DNA of 64,000 nt. It comes from CAZEHS01 sp964424355. Lineage in GTDB: Bacteria; Bacillota; Clostridia; Peptostreptococcales; Acidaminobacteraceae. The stretch is from the NCBI GenBank assembly GCA_964424355.1, contig CAYRIO010000008.1:62001-126000 (forward strand), written 5' to 3'. Both the position numbers and the translations under genes were made by a program. The first letter of the stretch is position 1; the number at the start of each line of letters is the position of its first letter. This document shows, piece after piece, positions 33,116-42,159 of this stretch. The notes beneath the pieces are model-generated. The model saw nothing but the letters and a program-made list of their open reading frames with translations. It was not told the DNA's origin and did not search any database.

Positions 33116-34519
33116 TTATAACTCCACGGTCTGGTTCATCACCGGAATCTCCGTGTGATACCCCAATACATCCCTCAGATGCTGGCTGAAGGGCAAGGCC
33201 ATTTCGGGTTCCCCGTGGACCACAAAGGTTCTCTTTGGCGGGGTGGGGAATCCTTTCAGCCAGCTGATCAGATCTTCGCGGTCGGCATGGCCGGAAAACC
33301 CTTCCAACGTATGGATCCGGGCGCCTACCTTCACGGTTTCGCCTAAAATCTGAACGGTGGGGTTTCCTTCTTTAATGAGGCGACCCAAAGAGCCGCAGGC
33401 CTGGTAGCCAACGAAAATCAGGCTGTTGTTATAGCCCCACAGATGGTGCTTGAGGTGGTGCTGGATCCGGCCTGCGTCACACATCCCGCTGGCGGAGATG
33501 ATTACTTTCGGCGTATTGTCCCTATTCAGGGCGATGGAGCCGTCGCTGCTGGTGATGATATGCAGATTGGGCATTCGCAGGGGACTTTTTCCCGTGGCAA
33601 AAAGCGAACGGGCATGCTCGTTGTAGTACTCACTGTTGTGTTCATAGACAGAGATGGCGTCAATGGCCAGGGGAGAGTCCACATAGATGGGGATCTGGAG
33701 CAGCTTATCCCGCTTCGCAGGATCGGTGATGGCGGTACTCAGGGCGAACAGGATCTCCTGGGTCCGCCCAATGGCAAAGGACGGTATCAGGGCCGTGCCC
33801 CCCTTGTCGGTAGTATCCAGCAGGATATCCACCAGCCGTTCAACCCGGGTGGCCACGTTCTCGTGGTTCCGATCGCCGTAGGTGGATTCAACGATCAGAT
33901 AGTCCGCAGCCGGCGGGTTCACGGGACGGTTCAGCATGGGGATTTCACGCATGCCCAAATCGCCTGAAAAGACCAGGGTCTTTTTGGGGCCTCCGTCATG
34001 GACAGTCAGCTCAATGAAGGCGGCTCCCAAAAGATGACCGGCGTTGTGATAGGTCACCGTGATGCCGGGGAGTACCTCGATTTCCCGCTCGTAATCCACG
34101 GGGTTCAGGTAGGCCAGGGATTCAATGGCTTCCTCCTCGGTGAACAGGGGACTTGCCTTCTGAAGGCCGGCCCGTTCCCGTTTCTTGTTCTCCCATTCAG
34201 TCTCTGCCTCGTGGATGCGACCGCTGTCCTTCAGAAGCAGGGTTGCCAGCTCTGCCGTGGGCCGGGTGCAGAGAATCCGGCTCTTGAACCCCCGCTTGAC
34301 GAGCAGGGGGATTCGACCGCTGTGGTCGATATGGGCATGGGTCAGCAGCAGGACATCGATGCTGGCGGGATCATAAGGAAAGGGCTCACCGTTGAGCTTC
34401 TCCAGTTCTTTTTCACCCTGGAACTGGCCGCAATCGATCATGATCCGATATCTGTCTGTTTGGAGCAGGTAATTGGAGCCGGTTACGACTCCGGCTGCCC
34501 CGTGAAATGTCAGGCGCAT
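33116..34519 (-). CDS. Metallo-beta-lactamase/beta-CASP RNase (YSH1/CPSF-like)
   Basis: ATG at 34519 follows GGGAGG. The 467-residue enzyme has the MBL metal motif THAHIDHSGRIP and later HNAGHLLGAAF. FSGDLGMREIPML and the beta-CASP motifs follow: ESTYGDRNHE, the SPLAIDA region, ISASGMCDAGRIQHHLKH and the terminal GFSGHADREDL. All catalytic His/Asp residues appear present. These are RNA endo/exonucleases of the CPSF-73/YSH1 group; the bacterial members' target RNA is mostly unknown. It is monocistronic and diverges from the FAH-family gene. Confidence 0.93.
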   Translation of the reverse strand: MRLTFHGAAGVVTGSNYLLQTDRYRIMIDCGQFQGEKELEKLNGEPFPYDPASIDVLLLTHAHIDHSGRIPLLVKRGFKSRILCTRPTAELATLLLKDSGRIHEAETEWENKKRERAGLQKASPLFTEEEAIESLAYLNPVDYEREIEVLPGITVTYHNAGHLLGAAFIELTVHDGGPKKTLVFSGDLGMREIPMLNRPVNPPAADYLIVESTYGDRNHENVATRVERLVDILLDTTDKGGTALIPSFAIGRTQEILFALSTAITDPAKRDKLLQIPIYVDSPLAIDAISVYEHNSEYYNEHARSLFATGKSPLRMPNLHIITSSDGSIALNRDNTPKVIISASGMCDAGRIQHHLKHHLWGYNNSLIFVGYQACGSLGRLIKEGNPTVQILGETVKVGARIHTLEGFSGHADREDLISWLKGFPTPPKRTFVVHGEPEMALPFSQHLRDVLGYHTEIPVMNQTVEL

Positions 34520-34689
34520 AGGTAACCTCCCGAAAATGATATGGCAAGCTGAAATCTGTTCCTTGAGACATTCATACCCAATAAAATCCACGAATCTTTC
34601 TTCCGGTGACGATTTATTATATACTGGAACAGAAGTGCCTGAAAGGAAAGTTTTGGTCGAAATATTTTGAATAGTAGGAGGAAATCCTC

Positions 34690-35583
34690 ATGCGTTTTGT
34701 GCGATTTGATTTGGGCGCGGGGCCGGAAGTCGGTATGGAGAACAGCATGGGCCGATTGGTGCCCTGCTCTGAAATATGCAGGATCCTGGGATGGGATCCC
34801 GTGGAATCCTTGCAGGAGATCATTGATAATTGGAATGATTTCCGGATTGGTGATGCCATGATCCAAGCGGAAAAGCATCCGGGTTTTGACCCGGCAGGGG
34901 CCACAATCCTGACACCGATCCCCTGGACCAAGCGGAACGTCTTTTGCCTGGGTAAGAATTATCTGGAACATGCGAAAGAGTTGGAGGGACTGACAGCGAA
35001 TCTATCAGGGGTTCCTGAGTATCCCATTTACTTTACAAAAACTGCGTCCCCAGCCATCGGGCCAGAGGAAGCGATCCGTATTTTTCCGGAAGTCACCGGC
35101 GGCGAAGTGGATTACGAGGTGGAGCTGGCCATCGTCATCGGCAAGCAAGGGGTGAACATCAATCCTCTGGATGCGGAGGAGTACATTTTCGGATATACCA
35201 TCCTGAATGACATTTCGGCCCGGCAGCTGCAGGTGCGTCATACCCAGTGGTTCCGGGGCAAATGCCTGGATACCCACACGGTCATCGGCCCGGCCATCGT
35301 TCATCGGAGCCTGCTGCCGTTCCCCTTGAACCTGAAGCTGGGAACCCGGGTGAATGGTGAGGTTCGGCAGGAATCGGATACCTCCCACCTGATTTTTGAT
35401 ATCCCCACGATCATCAGTGACATTTCACGGGCAACGACCCTGTATCCCGGTGATATCATCGCTACGGGTACCCCTTCCGGCGTGGGCATGGGGTTTAAAC
35501 CGCCCCGCTATCTGCAGGCAGGTGATGTGGTGGAGTGCTGGATTGAAGGGATCGGCGTGCTTAAAAATCCCGTAACCCTTTAA
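34690..35583 (+). CDS. Fumarylacetoacetate hydrolase (FAH) family protein
   Basis: The 297-residue protein has a short N-terminal domain (about 1-75) and an FAH catalytic domain. It shows NVFCLGKNYLEHAKEL, metal-binding VDYEVELAIVIGKQG (E-x-E pattern), YTILNDISARQLQ and IIATGTPSGVGMGFKPPRYL. The family includes acylpyruvases, oxaloacetate decarboxylases/tautomerases and 2-hydroxyhepta-diene-dioate isomerases; the substrate cannot be assigned. RBS GTAGGAGG precedes the ATG; a weak -10 TATACT lies at 34620-34625. Confidence 0.92.
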   Translation: MRFVRFDLGAGPEVGMENSMGRLVPCSEICRILGWDPVESLQEIIDNWNDFRIGDAMIQAEKHPGFDPAGATILTPIPWTKRNVFCLGKNYLEHAKELEGLTANLSGVPEYPIYFTKTASPAIGPEEAIRIFPEVTGGEVDYEVELAIVIGKQGVNINPLDAEEYIFGYTILNDISARQLQVRHTQWFRGKCLDTHTVIGPAIVHRSLLPFPLNLKLGTRVNGEVRQESDTSHLIFDIPTIISDISRATTLYPGDIIATGTPSGVGMGFKPPRYLQAGDVVECWIEGIGVLKNPVTL

Positions 35584-35719
35584 ACAATTGACTGTGCTAT
35601 AATAAAAATGCCGAAGATCATGGGAAAAGATGTTCTGTGCGGGAATAGGGTGAAAAGGCCGTCGGTCCATGATCTGATGCCGGGATTTATCAATATCAGT
35701 AGAATAATGAGGACTGTGT

Positions 35720-37096
35720 ATGAAATTTAGGCAGCTGCTGCCGCTTGTGATAGGGTTAATGGTGATGGGAACTCCGGTTACAGGTGAGTCCAATCTGGGC
35801 ACCCCCGCTTCCGCGAATCCTCCCCCGCCCGATGTTCCCTGGAAATCCGTAATTGTTACAGATGAGCTGGAGAAGAACCATAAAACCGCATTCTACCCTG
35901 TGAGACCGGCAGGGGAGAAAGTGATAGGCAACGGGCGGCTGATTGCTTATTTTTCAGGCGCGCTGCCGGTGGGTGTGCAGGAAGAACTGCGATACACCCA
36001 ATATCCGGTAGCGAAAGAATATCTGATGCTTCTGAGCGGCAGTGCGGTTTCGGTGAAGGCTCAGCCCCGTTTCGGCTCGGCAACGGTCAAGACGGTGGGG
36101 CGCTATCAGCCGATTACGACCGATGGGGTCGTCCGCGGTGAGTATGTTCAAAGGTCAAACAGCAGTGACTGGTATCGGGTGCGCCTGGGTACTGCGGAAG
36201 CGCCGAAGGAAGGGTATGTTTTTGCGCCCAGCGTGACCCGCCGCGGCTTTCAGTTCAATCGGATGGCGGAGTCGGTCAATCGTTTGAAAAAGGCTGTCGA
36301 TAGCGGTACGATTGGACATGTGGACAATTATAAGAACCGTTCCGGTTGGGCACCCCTCCATCTGGGACAGACCAGTGATGATTTCGGAGTTCTCAGGGAC
36401 CAGGCGGCCCCTGCGTATTTTCGGGCAGATACCACCGGGGATTTTCGCTATCTGACGGACGGCTCCCTGGTGAACATCCTGAATGAACAAGGGGATTTCT
36501 ATGAGGTCTCCGCGGTTGATTTTGATGGCATATATTTCGTTCCCAAGAAGTACATCCCCGCTGAACCGAGACTGACCGCATTGAATAAGGTCGTGGTGGT
36601 GGACCGAAAAAACCAAAACGAAGCGGTGTTTGAACGCTCAGGAGAAAAGTGGAAGCTCATTTCCTATCTGATGGCGACCACGGGGGAGAAGGCGGAGTTC
36701 AAGCAGGAGACATCCCTTGGCAACTTCATGGTCATCGAGAAGCGGTCGAAATTCATGTATCTGGGAGACGTCTCTAAGGAAATTGAAGGCTATGCGCCCT
36801 TTGCAATCCGGTTCAATGGTGGTGCCTATATCCATGGTGTTCCGGTGAACTACAAGGATATCAAGAGCAGGGTGGTTGTGAAACCACCGGTTCTGGATCT
36901 GCTGGGCAATGTCATCAGCCCGGCGGTGATGCGGGATATCGTTGTCGGTCGGACGGATCCTGGAATCCAAGAGTTCCTCTCATCTATCGGAACGACCCCC
37001 CGGTCCCACAAATGTGTCAGAAATTATACGTCCCATGCGAAGTTCTTATACGACTGGGCGGAAATAGGATGTACGGCAGTCATTGTTATTGAATAA
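35720..37096 (+). CDS. Secreted L,D-transpeptidase (YkuD) with SH3-like domains
   Basis: The 458-residue protein has a signal peptide (about 1-22) and a proline-rich linker. Two SH3-like modules follow (about 105-172 and 228-280), then a C-terminal YkuD domain (about 285-458). Conserved His372 lies in YIHGVPVN and the catalytic centre is SHKCVR (His430, Cys432, Arg434) instead of the usual S-x-G-C-x-R. It should form 3-3 peptidoglycan cross-links or attach proteins to the wall. It lies directly upstream of a secreted DUF4015 glycosidase-like lipoprotein that also begins with an SH3-like module, suggesting joint envelope work. Confidence 0.88.
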   Translation: MKFRQLLPLVIGLMVMGTPVTGESNLGTPASANPPPPDVPWKSVIVTDELEKNHKTAFYPVRPAGEKVIGNGRLIAYFSGALPVGVQEELRYTQYPVAKEYLMLLSGSAVSVKAQPRFGSATVKTVGRYQPITTDGVVRGEYVQRSNSSDWYRVRLGTAEAPKEGYVFAPSVTRRGFQFNRMAESVNRLKKAVDSGTIGHVDNYKNRSGWAPLHLGQTSDDFGVLRDQAAPAYFRADTTGDFRYLTDGSLVNILNEQGDFYEVSAVDFDGIYFVPKKYIPAEPRLTALNKVVVVDRKNQNEAVFERSGEKWKLISYLMATTGEKAEFKQETSLGNFMVIEKRSKFMYLGDVSKEIEGYAPFAIRFNGGAYIHGVPVNYKDIKSRVVVKPPVLDLLGNVISPAVMRDIVVGRTDPGIQEFLSSIGTTPRSHKCVRNYTSHAKFLYDWAEIGCTAVIVIE

Positions 37097-37156
37097 GTAG
37101 AGATGCAGGCCCATGGTGAGTCCATGGGCTGTTGCCTTGTCAAGGAGCAAATAAAC

Positions 37157-38614
37157 ATGAAATATCGATGGATGACAGCGGGTGTTTTGATTCCCCTCCT
37201 GCTGAGCGGTTGTACACAGACCTTTGGTTCGGAGGGGGCGGAGAATCAGCCCCCGATGCAGGATATTCGGGAGAACCCCGGGGCGGTTTGGATGCTGCCG
37301 AAGGTGACACCAACACCGACGGTTGAAAAGGATTGGAAAAAAGGCTATCCCCGGGTGAATACCCAGGTTTTTGAGGGGCCTGAAATCTCGGCAAAGCCTG
37401 TTGGAACGATACCGGCCAAGCTGCCGATCACGATATTGGAAGTAAAGAACGATGTCGCAGGGAATCCGGAATGGCTCCGGGTGGATCTGGCAGGGCGGAC
37501 GGGAGCCAGTTGGGTGGAAGCCCGTCACCTGGTGAAACGGCCGGATGCCTTCATTTCAAAACCCTTTGCGGGGGTGGAATACGGGCCCGTTGCCAAGCCG
37601 ACGGACTACCCTGGAAATCCCCGGGTAGTGGTCAAAGGAGTTTATGTAACGGTCAATACGGCCTCTTCTCAGAATCTGGATGCGTTGATCCGGCTGGCTG
37701 AAGAAACAGAGATCAATGCCTTCGTCATCGATGTGAAGGATGATTATGGGAAGATGCTGTTCCATACCAAAGCGGCAAGTCTGTTTTGCCCAGAAGCGAA
37801 CAAGGGGGCGCCGGTGAAGGATATTCGAGCCCTGATCCGCAGGCTGAAAGAAAAAAACATCTATGCGATTGCCCGGATTGTCACGTTCAAAACGCCCAAC
37901 TACGCCTTGCTCTACCCGGAGCGGGCCATTACGGATACCGCGGTGGGCGATGTCTATCAGTCCAGCGACGGCCTGCACTGGGCCTCCGCCTATGACAGAC
38001 AGCTGTGGCGCTACAATGTGGAAGTAGCCAAGGAAGCGGCGGAAGCCGGCTTCAATGAGATCCAGTTCGATTACGTGCGGTTTCCGGATGCAAAGCCTTC
38101 CGTGGAAACCCGGCTGGATTATAAGAATGTCTGGAATGAATCGAAGGCGCTGGCGGTTTACCGGTATCTGCGCTTTTCCCGGGCAGAGTTGGAGCCGTAC
38201 CACGTGTATCTGGCGGCAGATACCTTCGGCTGGACAGCTTCCAGTCTGGGGGATGAGAACATCGGGCAGCACTGGGAGAGCGTGGCGAACGTTGTGGATT
38301 ACAACTGCCCCATGATGTATCCGAGCCATTACGGGGCGGGGAATTTCGGATTATCCATCCCGGATGCGAAGCCCTACGCAACGATCAATGCCGGGATAAA
38401 GGATGCCCAGGGTCGGGATGCCAATCTGACGACACCCGGGACCCTGCGTCCCTGGATCCAGGACTTCACCGCCAAATGGGTCCGTGGCCATATCACCTAC
38501 GGTCCTGCCGAAGTCCGTGCCCAGATCCAGGCCCTGGAGGACAATGGCGTGCATGAATTTTTAATCTGGAATGCCAGCAACCGGTATACCCGGCCAGCTT
38601 TGAAAGAGCAGTGA
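37157..38614 (+). CDS. Lipoprotein with SH3-like domain and DUF4015 putative glycoside hydrolase domain
   Basis: The ATG at 37157 follows AAGGAGC. The 485-residue product has a lipobox ending LLLSG-Cys19 and an SH3-like module (about 50-120; ISAKPVGTIPAKLPITILEV, WVEARHLVK). A TIM-barrel-type DUF4015 domain (about 135-480) contains KGVYVTVNTASS, INAFVIDVKDDYG, FNEIQFDYVRFPDA and CPMMYPSHYG. DUF4015 proteins are predicted glycosidases related to GH13-type barrels; the acidic residues in VIDVKDD and IQFDYVRFPD are candidate active-site residues. The substrate is likely a cell-surface glycan, but this is inference. Confidence 0.82.
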   Translation: MKYRWMTAGVLIPLLLSGCTQTFGSEGAENQPPMQDIRENPGAVWMLPKVTPTPTVEKDWKKGYPRVNTQVFEGPEISAKPVGTIPAKLPITILEVKNDVAGNPEWLRVDLAGRTGASWVEARHLVKRPDAFISKPFAGVEYGPVAKPTDYPGNPRVVVKGVYVTVNTASSQNLDALIRLAEETEINAFVIDVKDDYGKMLFHTKAASLFCPEANKGAPVKDIRALIRRLKEKNIYAIARIVTFKTPNYALLYPERAITDTAVGDVYQSSDGLHWASAYDRQLWRYNVEVAKEAAEAGFNEIQFDYVRFPDAKPSVETRLDYKNVWNESKALAVYRYLRFSRAELEPYHVYLAADTFGWTASSLGDENIGQHWESVANVVDYNCPMMYPSHYGAGNFGLSIPDAKPYATINAGIKDAQGRDANLTTPGTLRPWIQDFTAKWVRGHITYGPAEVRAQIQALEDNGVHEFLIWNASNRYTRPALKEQ

Positions 38615-38695
38615 AAGGATACTTTTTCTATGGTATAATTGGTGAAGTCCAACGCTCTTTTAAGAACGTCCGGGAGACGAAAAGGAGGATTTATC

Positions 38696-39370
38696 ATGTC
38701 AAACCAAACAAATAACTTGAGAGATCAGGCTTTAGCCGAAAAGCTGGCGGCCATGCTGCTGGAAATCAAAGCCGTTTCCATCGTGGGTCAGGATCAGCTC
38801 TTCACCTGGGTATCAGGCATAAAGTCCCCGATCTACTGTGATAATCGTGTCACCATCAGCTACCCGGCGGTGCGTACCGCAATAGCCAAAGGCTTTGCCG
38901 ACCTGATCCGCAAAGGCTATCCCGAGGCGGATGTGATTGCCGGCACGGCAACGGCCGGAATCCCCCATGCGGCGTGGGTGGCCCAGGAACTGGATAAATC
39001 CATGGTCTACGTACGAAGCACCCCTAAGGGTCACGGGAAAGGCAACCAGATCGAAGGCCGTTTGGCTCCGGGCGCCAAGGTGATTCTCATTGAGGACCTC
39101 CTGTCCACTGGCGGCAGCTCCTTAAAAGCGGTCGAAGCACTGCAGGAAGCAGGAGCAGAAGTGATCGCTGTCCTGGCCATCTTCAGCTACCAATTCCCAG
39201 AGGTACAGGCGAAGTTCGGTGCCGCAAACATCCCGTTCCAAACGTTGACGGATTACGGTGTATTGCTGCCCTTGGCCGCATCCCTGGGCTATGTGAAACA
39301 GGAAGAGATTGAAGTGCTTAAGGCTTGGAGCAGTAATCCCAGAATATTTACAGACACACAAAGCAGCTAA
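38696..39370 (+). CDS. pyrE: Orotate phosphoribosyltransferase
   Basis: The ATG at 38696 follows AAAAGGAGG. The 224-residue enzyme shows ADVIAGTATAGIPHAAWVA and the PRPP-binding loop VILIEDLLSTGGSS, with KSPIYCDNRVTISYP near the N-terminus. It converts orotate plus PRPP to OMP in UMP synthesis. No other pyr genes are next to it and no PyrR-type leader is visible. A -10 TATAAT lies at 38634-38639 with a weak -35. Confidence 0.95.
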   Translation: MSNQTNNLRDQALAEKLAAMLLEIKAVSIVGQDQLFTWVSGIKSPIYCDNRVTISYPAVRTAIAKGFADLIRKGYPEADVIAGTATAGIPHAAWVAQELDKSMVYVRSTPKGHGKGNQIEGRLAPGAKVILIEDLLSTGGSSLKAVEALQEAGAEVIAVLAIFSYQFPEVQAKFGAANIPFQTLTDYGVLLPLAASLGYVKQEEIEVLKAWSSNPRIFTDTQSS

Positions 39371-39461
39371 GGCAGTGTACAAAGCAGCGGCGAGCCTATG
39401 AATCGCAGCTGCTTTTCGGATAATGTGGGAAGCGATCTCCCACCGGTGTAAGGAGTCTGTC

Positions 39462-40103
39462 ATGCGAATCAGAAGTAATCCCCTGGCGGAAGCGGAGCTG
39501 TTGAAGCGAAAGCATCTGCTGCTCACACCCACCAAGGATACCCCGGTAGACCTGAAAAAAGCATTTGTAGGCAATCCCCCAATCTATCTGGAGTTGGGAA
39601 TGGGCAAGGGCCAGTTCCTGCTCCAGATGGCCCAGGCGCATCCGGGTGCAGCCTTCATCGGCGTTGAAATGCTGAAGGAAGTCCTGGCCAAGGCGGTTCG
39701 GAAATCCGATGAGCTGGGACTGGACAACTGCCGGTTCATTTGGGACCGCATCAAGGAGATTGACGGGTGGTTTCCGCCGGCCTCCTTTGCCGGAATCTAC
39801 CTGAATTTTTCCGACCCCTGGCCCAAGGATCGGCACGGCAAGCGCCGGCTGACCCATCCGGATTATCTGGACCGCTATCGGAAGCTGTTGGTGCCGGGCG
39901 GGTTCATCCAGTTCCGCACGGACAACCGGGAACTCTTCGAGTTTTCCCTGAATGCGTTCTTGGAATCGGCGTATCAGGTGCGCAAGGTACGCCTGGACTG
40001 GCACCGGCATCCGGATTCTGAAGGGGTTCCCCGAACGGAGTATGAAGAGAAATTCGCAGCGTCGGGGAAGCCGATCTACCAGTTGGAAGCGAAGCCGTTA
40101 TGA
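39462..40103 (+). CDS. trmB: tRNA (guanine-N7)-methyltransferase
   Basis: The ATG at 39462 follows TAAGGAG. The 213-residue enzyme has the SAM motif LELGMGKGQFLLQMA, GVEMLKEVLAKA and the TrmB signature NFSDPWPKDRHGKRRLTHP, then RTDNRELFEFSL. It methylates G46 of tRNA. Length and motifs are standard. Confidence 0.96.
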   Translation: MRIRSNPLAEAELLKRKHLLLTPTKDTPVDLKKAFVGNPPIYLELGMGKGQFLLQMAQAHPGAAFIGVEMLKEVLAKAVRKSDELGLDNCRFIWDRIKEIDGWFPPASFAGIYLNFSDPWPKDRHGKRRLTHPDYLDRYRKLLVPGGFIQFRTDNRELFEFSLNAFLESAYQVRKVRLDWHRHPDSEGVPRTEYEEKFAASGKPIYQLEAKPL

Positions 40104-40125
40104 TGTGACAGGGGAGCTGTTCTGA

Positions 40126-41679
40126 ATGGGGAAATGGTTCAAGAGGATAATGAGAGTGGGTTTCTACATCCTGATCCTGCTGCTGATGGCAGGGGCATAT
40201 GTACTGTTGACGCAGATGCACCTCATTGATAACCAGTGGCTGCTGTGGGCCAGCGAGATTTTTGGCGTATTTTTCTCGCTCTATGTCCTGATGACAGCTT
40301 TGGTGATATTTTTTGAAAACCGCAGTCCCAATAAAACCGTCTCCTGGATTCTGGTTCTGTTTCTCCTGCCGGGCATCGGCGTGCTGTTCTATCTGATTTT
40401 TGGGCAGGATGTCCGCAAGCGGTGGCACTTGAAAAAAAAGGAACGCAATTATCCCAAGGTGGAACGGACGGCGGAAATTCAGAAGGAAATTGTTGAATCC
40501 ATCGAGCTGTTCAGCCAGGAGGAAAGCCTGGTCAGTAAACGACTGATCAATCTGCTGTTGGCCAATTCAGATTCCCCATTCTATGTGGACAGCAAGGTGG
40601 ACGTGCTGACCAATGGTGAGGAAACCTATGGGGCGATGTTTGAAAAAATCAGAGAAGCCTTTGATCACATCCATTTGGAGATGTTCATCATCCGGGATGA
40701 CCGGATCGGAAATCAGTTGAAGGACCTGCTGATCGAGAAGGCCCGGGAAGGGGTCGCCGTTCGGGTTCTGTATGACAGTGTCGGTTGCTGGAAGCTCGGC
40801 CGCCGTTACCGGCAGGAATTGGAGGCGGGGGGCGTTGAGGTTCAGGTCTTTTTCCCTGTATTGTTCCCTGTCATCCGCCGGGAGCTGAACTATCGGAATC
40901 ACCGGAAGATACTGGTGATAGACGGGATGATCGGTTTTGTCGGGGGGCTCAATATCGGGGATGAGTATCTTGGGGCCAATGAGAAATTGGGCTTCTGGCG
41001 CGATACGCACCTCATGCTCACCGGTGACTGTGTCTACACCCTGCAGAGCATATTCGCCAAGGACTGGGAGTTCGCTTCCGGCCAGACGCTGATTGGAGAA
41101 AACTACTTTCCGCCCATGAGCCGGATGGGGAGCAGTATCGTTCAGATCGCAGCCAGTGGGCCGGATTCGGACTGGCAGGCAATCCTGCAGGCTTATTTCA
41201 CGATGATCGCCACCGCCGAGAAGCGGATCTGGATCAACACACCCTACCTGGTTCCTGAGGAAAGTCTGCTGATGGGTTTGAAAACAGCGGCTCTCAGCGG
41301 TGTGGATGTGCGGATCATCATTCCGTCCAAAGCAGATCATTTCCTGGTCTACTGGGCATCGCGGGATAATCTGGAAGCCTTGCTGGAGGCCGGTGTACGG
41401 ATCTTCACCTATCAAAAGGGCTTCATTCACAGCAAAATCCTCTTGGTCGACGGCATCGGCGCCTCCATCGGGACAGCCAATCTGGATGTCCGAAGTCTGG
41501 AAATCAATTTTGAAGTGAATGCATTCATTTATGACCCGGTGCTTGTAAAAAGGCTGGAAGAGGATTTTGAATCGGATTTGAAGGATTCCAGGGAGGTTTT
41601 TCTGGAAGAACACCGAAACAGAGGGCTGGGCCCCCGGTTTTTGGAATCACTGGGGCGCATCGTGTCGCCGCTGCAATAA
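40126..41679 (+). CDS. cls: Cardiolipin synthase
   Basis: The 517-residue protein has two N-terminal membrane helices (about 8-27 and 38-62) and a PLDNc tail (SWILVLFLLPGIGVLFYLIF). Two HKD motifs follow: NHRKILVIDGMIGFVGGLNI (His near 258) and HSKILLVDGIGASIGTANLD (His near 435). It condenses two phosphatidylglycerols, or PG with another donor, into cardiolipin. RBS GGGGAG is upstream. It is nine bases before lspA, so trmB-cls-lspA are probably co-transcribed. Confidence 0.95.
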   Translation: MGKWFKRIMRVGFYILILLLMAGAYVLLTQMHLIDNQWLLWASEIFGVFFSLYVLMTALVIFFENRSPNKTVSWILVLFLLPGIGVLFYLIFGQDVRKRWHLKKKERNYPKVERTAEIQKEIVESIELFSQEESLVSKRLINLLLANSDSPFYVDSKVDVLTNGEETYGAMFEKIREAFDHIHLEMFIIRDDRIGNQLKDLLIEKAREGVAVRVLYDSVGCWKLGRRYRQELEAGGVEVQVFFPVLFPVIRRELNYRNHRKILVIDGMIGFVGGLNIGDEYLGANEKLGFWRDTHLMLTGDCVYTLQSIFAKDWEFASGQTLIGENYFPPMSRMGSSIVQIAASGPDSDWQAILQAYFTMIATAEKRIWINTPYLVPEESLLMGLKTAALSGVDVRIIIPSKADHFLVYWASRDNLEALLEAGVRIFTYQKGFIHSKILLVDGIGASIGTANLDVRSLEINFEVNAFIYDPVLVKRLEEDFESDLKDSREVFLEEHRNRGLGPRFLESLGRIVSPLQ

Positions 41680-41688
41680 GGAGAACCT

Positions 41689-42141
41689 ATGCGCTATTGG
41701 CTCATATTGATTATCGCCCTGATTTTGGATCAGGGAAGCAAATGGCTGGCACAAACCCGGCTCAGTCTGGTAGAGACGGTCCCCCTGGTCAAAGGTGTTT
41801 TCCATCTGACCTATGTGCGGAACACCGGTGCCGCTTTCAGTATTTTGAAAAACCAGCAAATGCTGCTGATCCTCATCACTTCAGCGGTCATGCTGATGCT
41901 GGCGCTCTGGCTGATCCGTTTGGTGCCCCAACCGGGCAGCGCGGCCTTGAAACTGTCACTGATATTCATTCTGGCCGGCGGTGTTGGCAATCTCATAGAC
42001 CGGGTCCGCTTGAATTATGTCGTCGACCTGTTTGATTTCAGGTTGATCAATTACCCGATTTTCAATATAGCGGACTGCCTGATCGTTGTAGGAACCCTCC
42101 TGCTGGGATGGTTGGTACTGTTCAGGGATGTAAAGCTCTAA
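41689..42141 (+). CDS. lspA: Lipoprotein signal peptidase (signal peptidase II)
   Basis: The 150-residue protein has four membrane helices. It shows the LspA motifs LILDQGSKWLA, RNTGAAFSIL, GGVGNLIDRVRL and VVDLFDF...NYPIFNIADCLIVVG; the catalytic Asp pair lies in GNLIDR and FNIADC. It removes the signal peptide of diacylglyceryl-prolipoproteins, including those encoded at 10444, 37157 and 57417. RBS AAGGAG precedes the ATG. Confidence 0.97.
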   Translation: MRYWLILIIALILDQGSKWLAQTRLSLVETVPLVKGVFHLTYVRNTGAAFSILKNQQMLLILITSAVMLMLALWLIRLVPQPGSAALKLSLIFILAGGVGNLIDRVRLNYVVDLFDFRLINYPIFNIADCLIVVGTLLLGWLVLFRDVKL

Positions 42142-42159
42142 AGGGAAGAGGGGTCAGAC

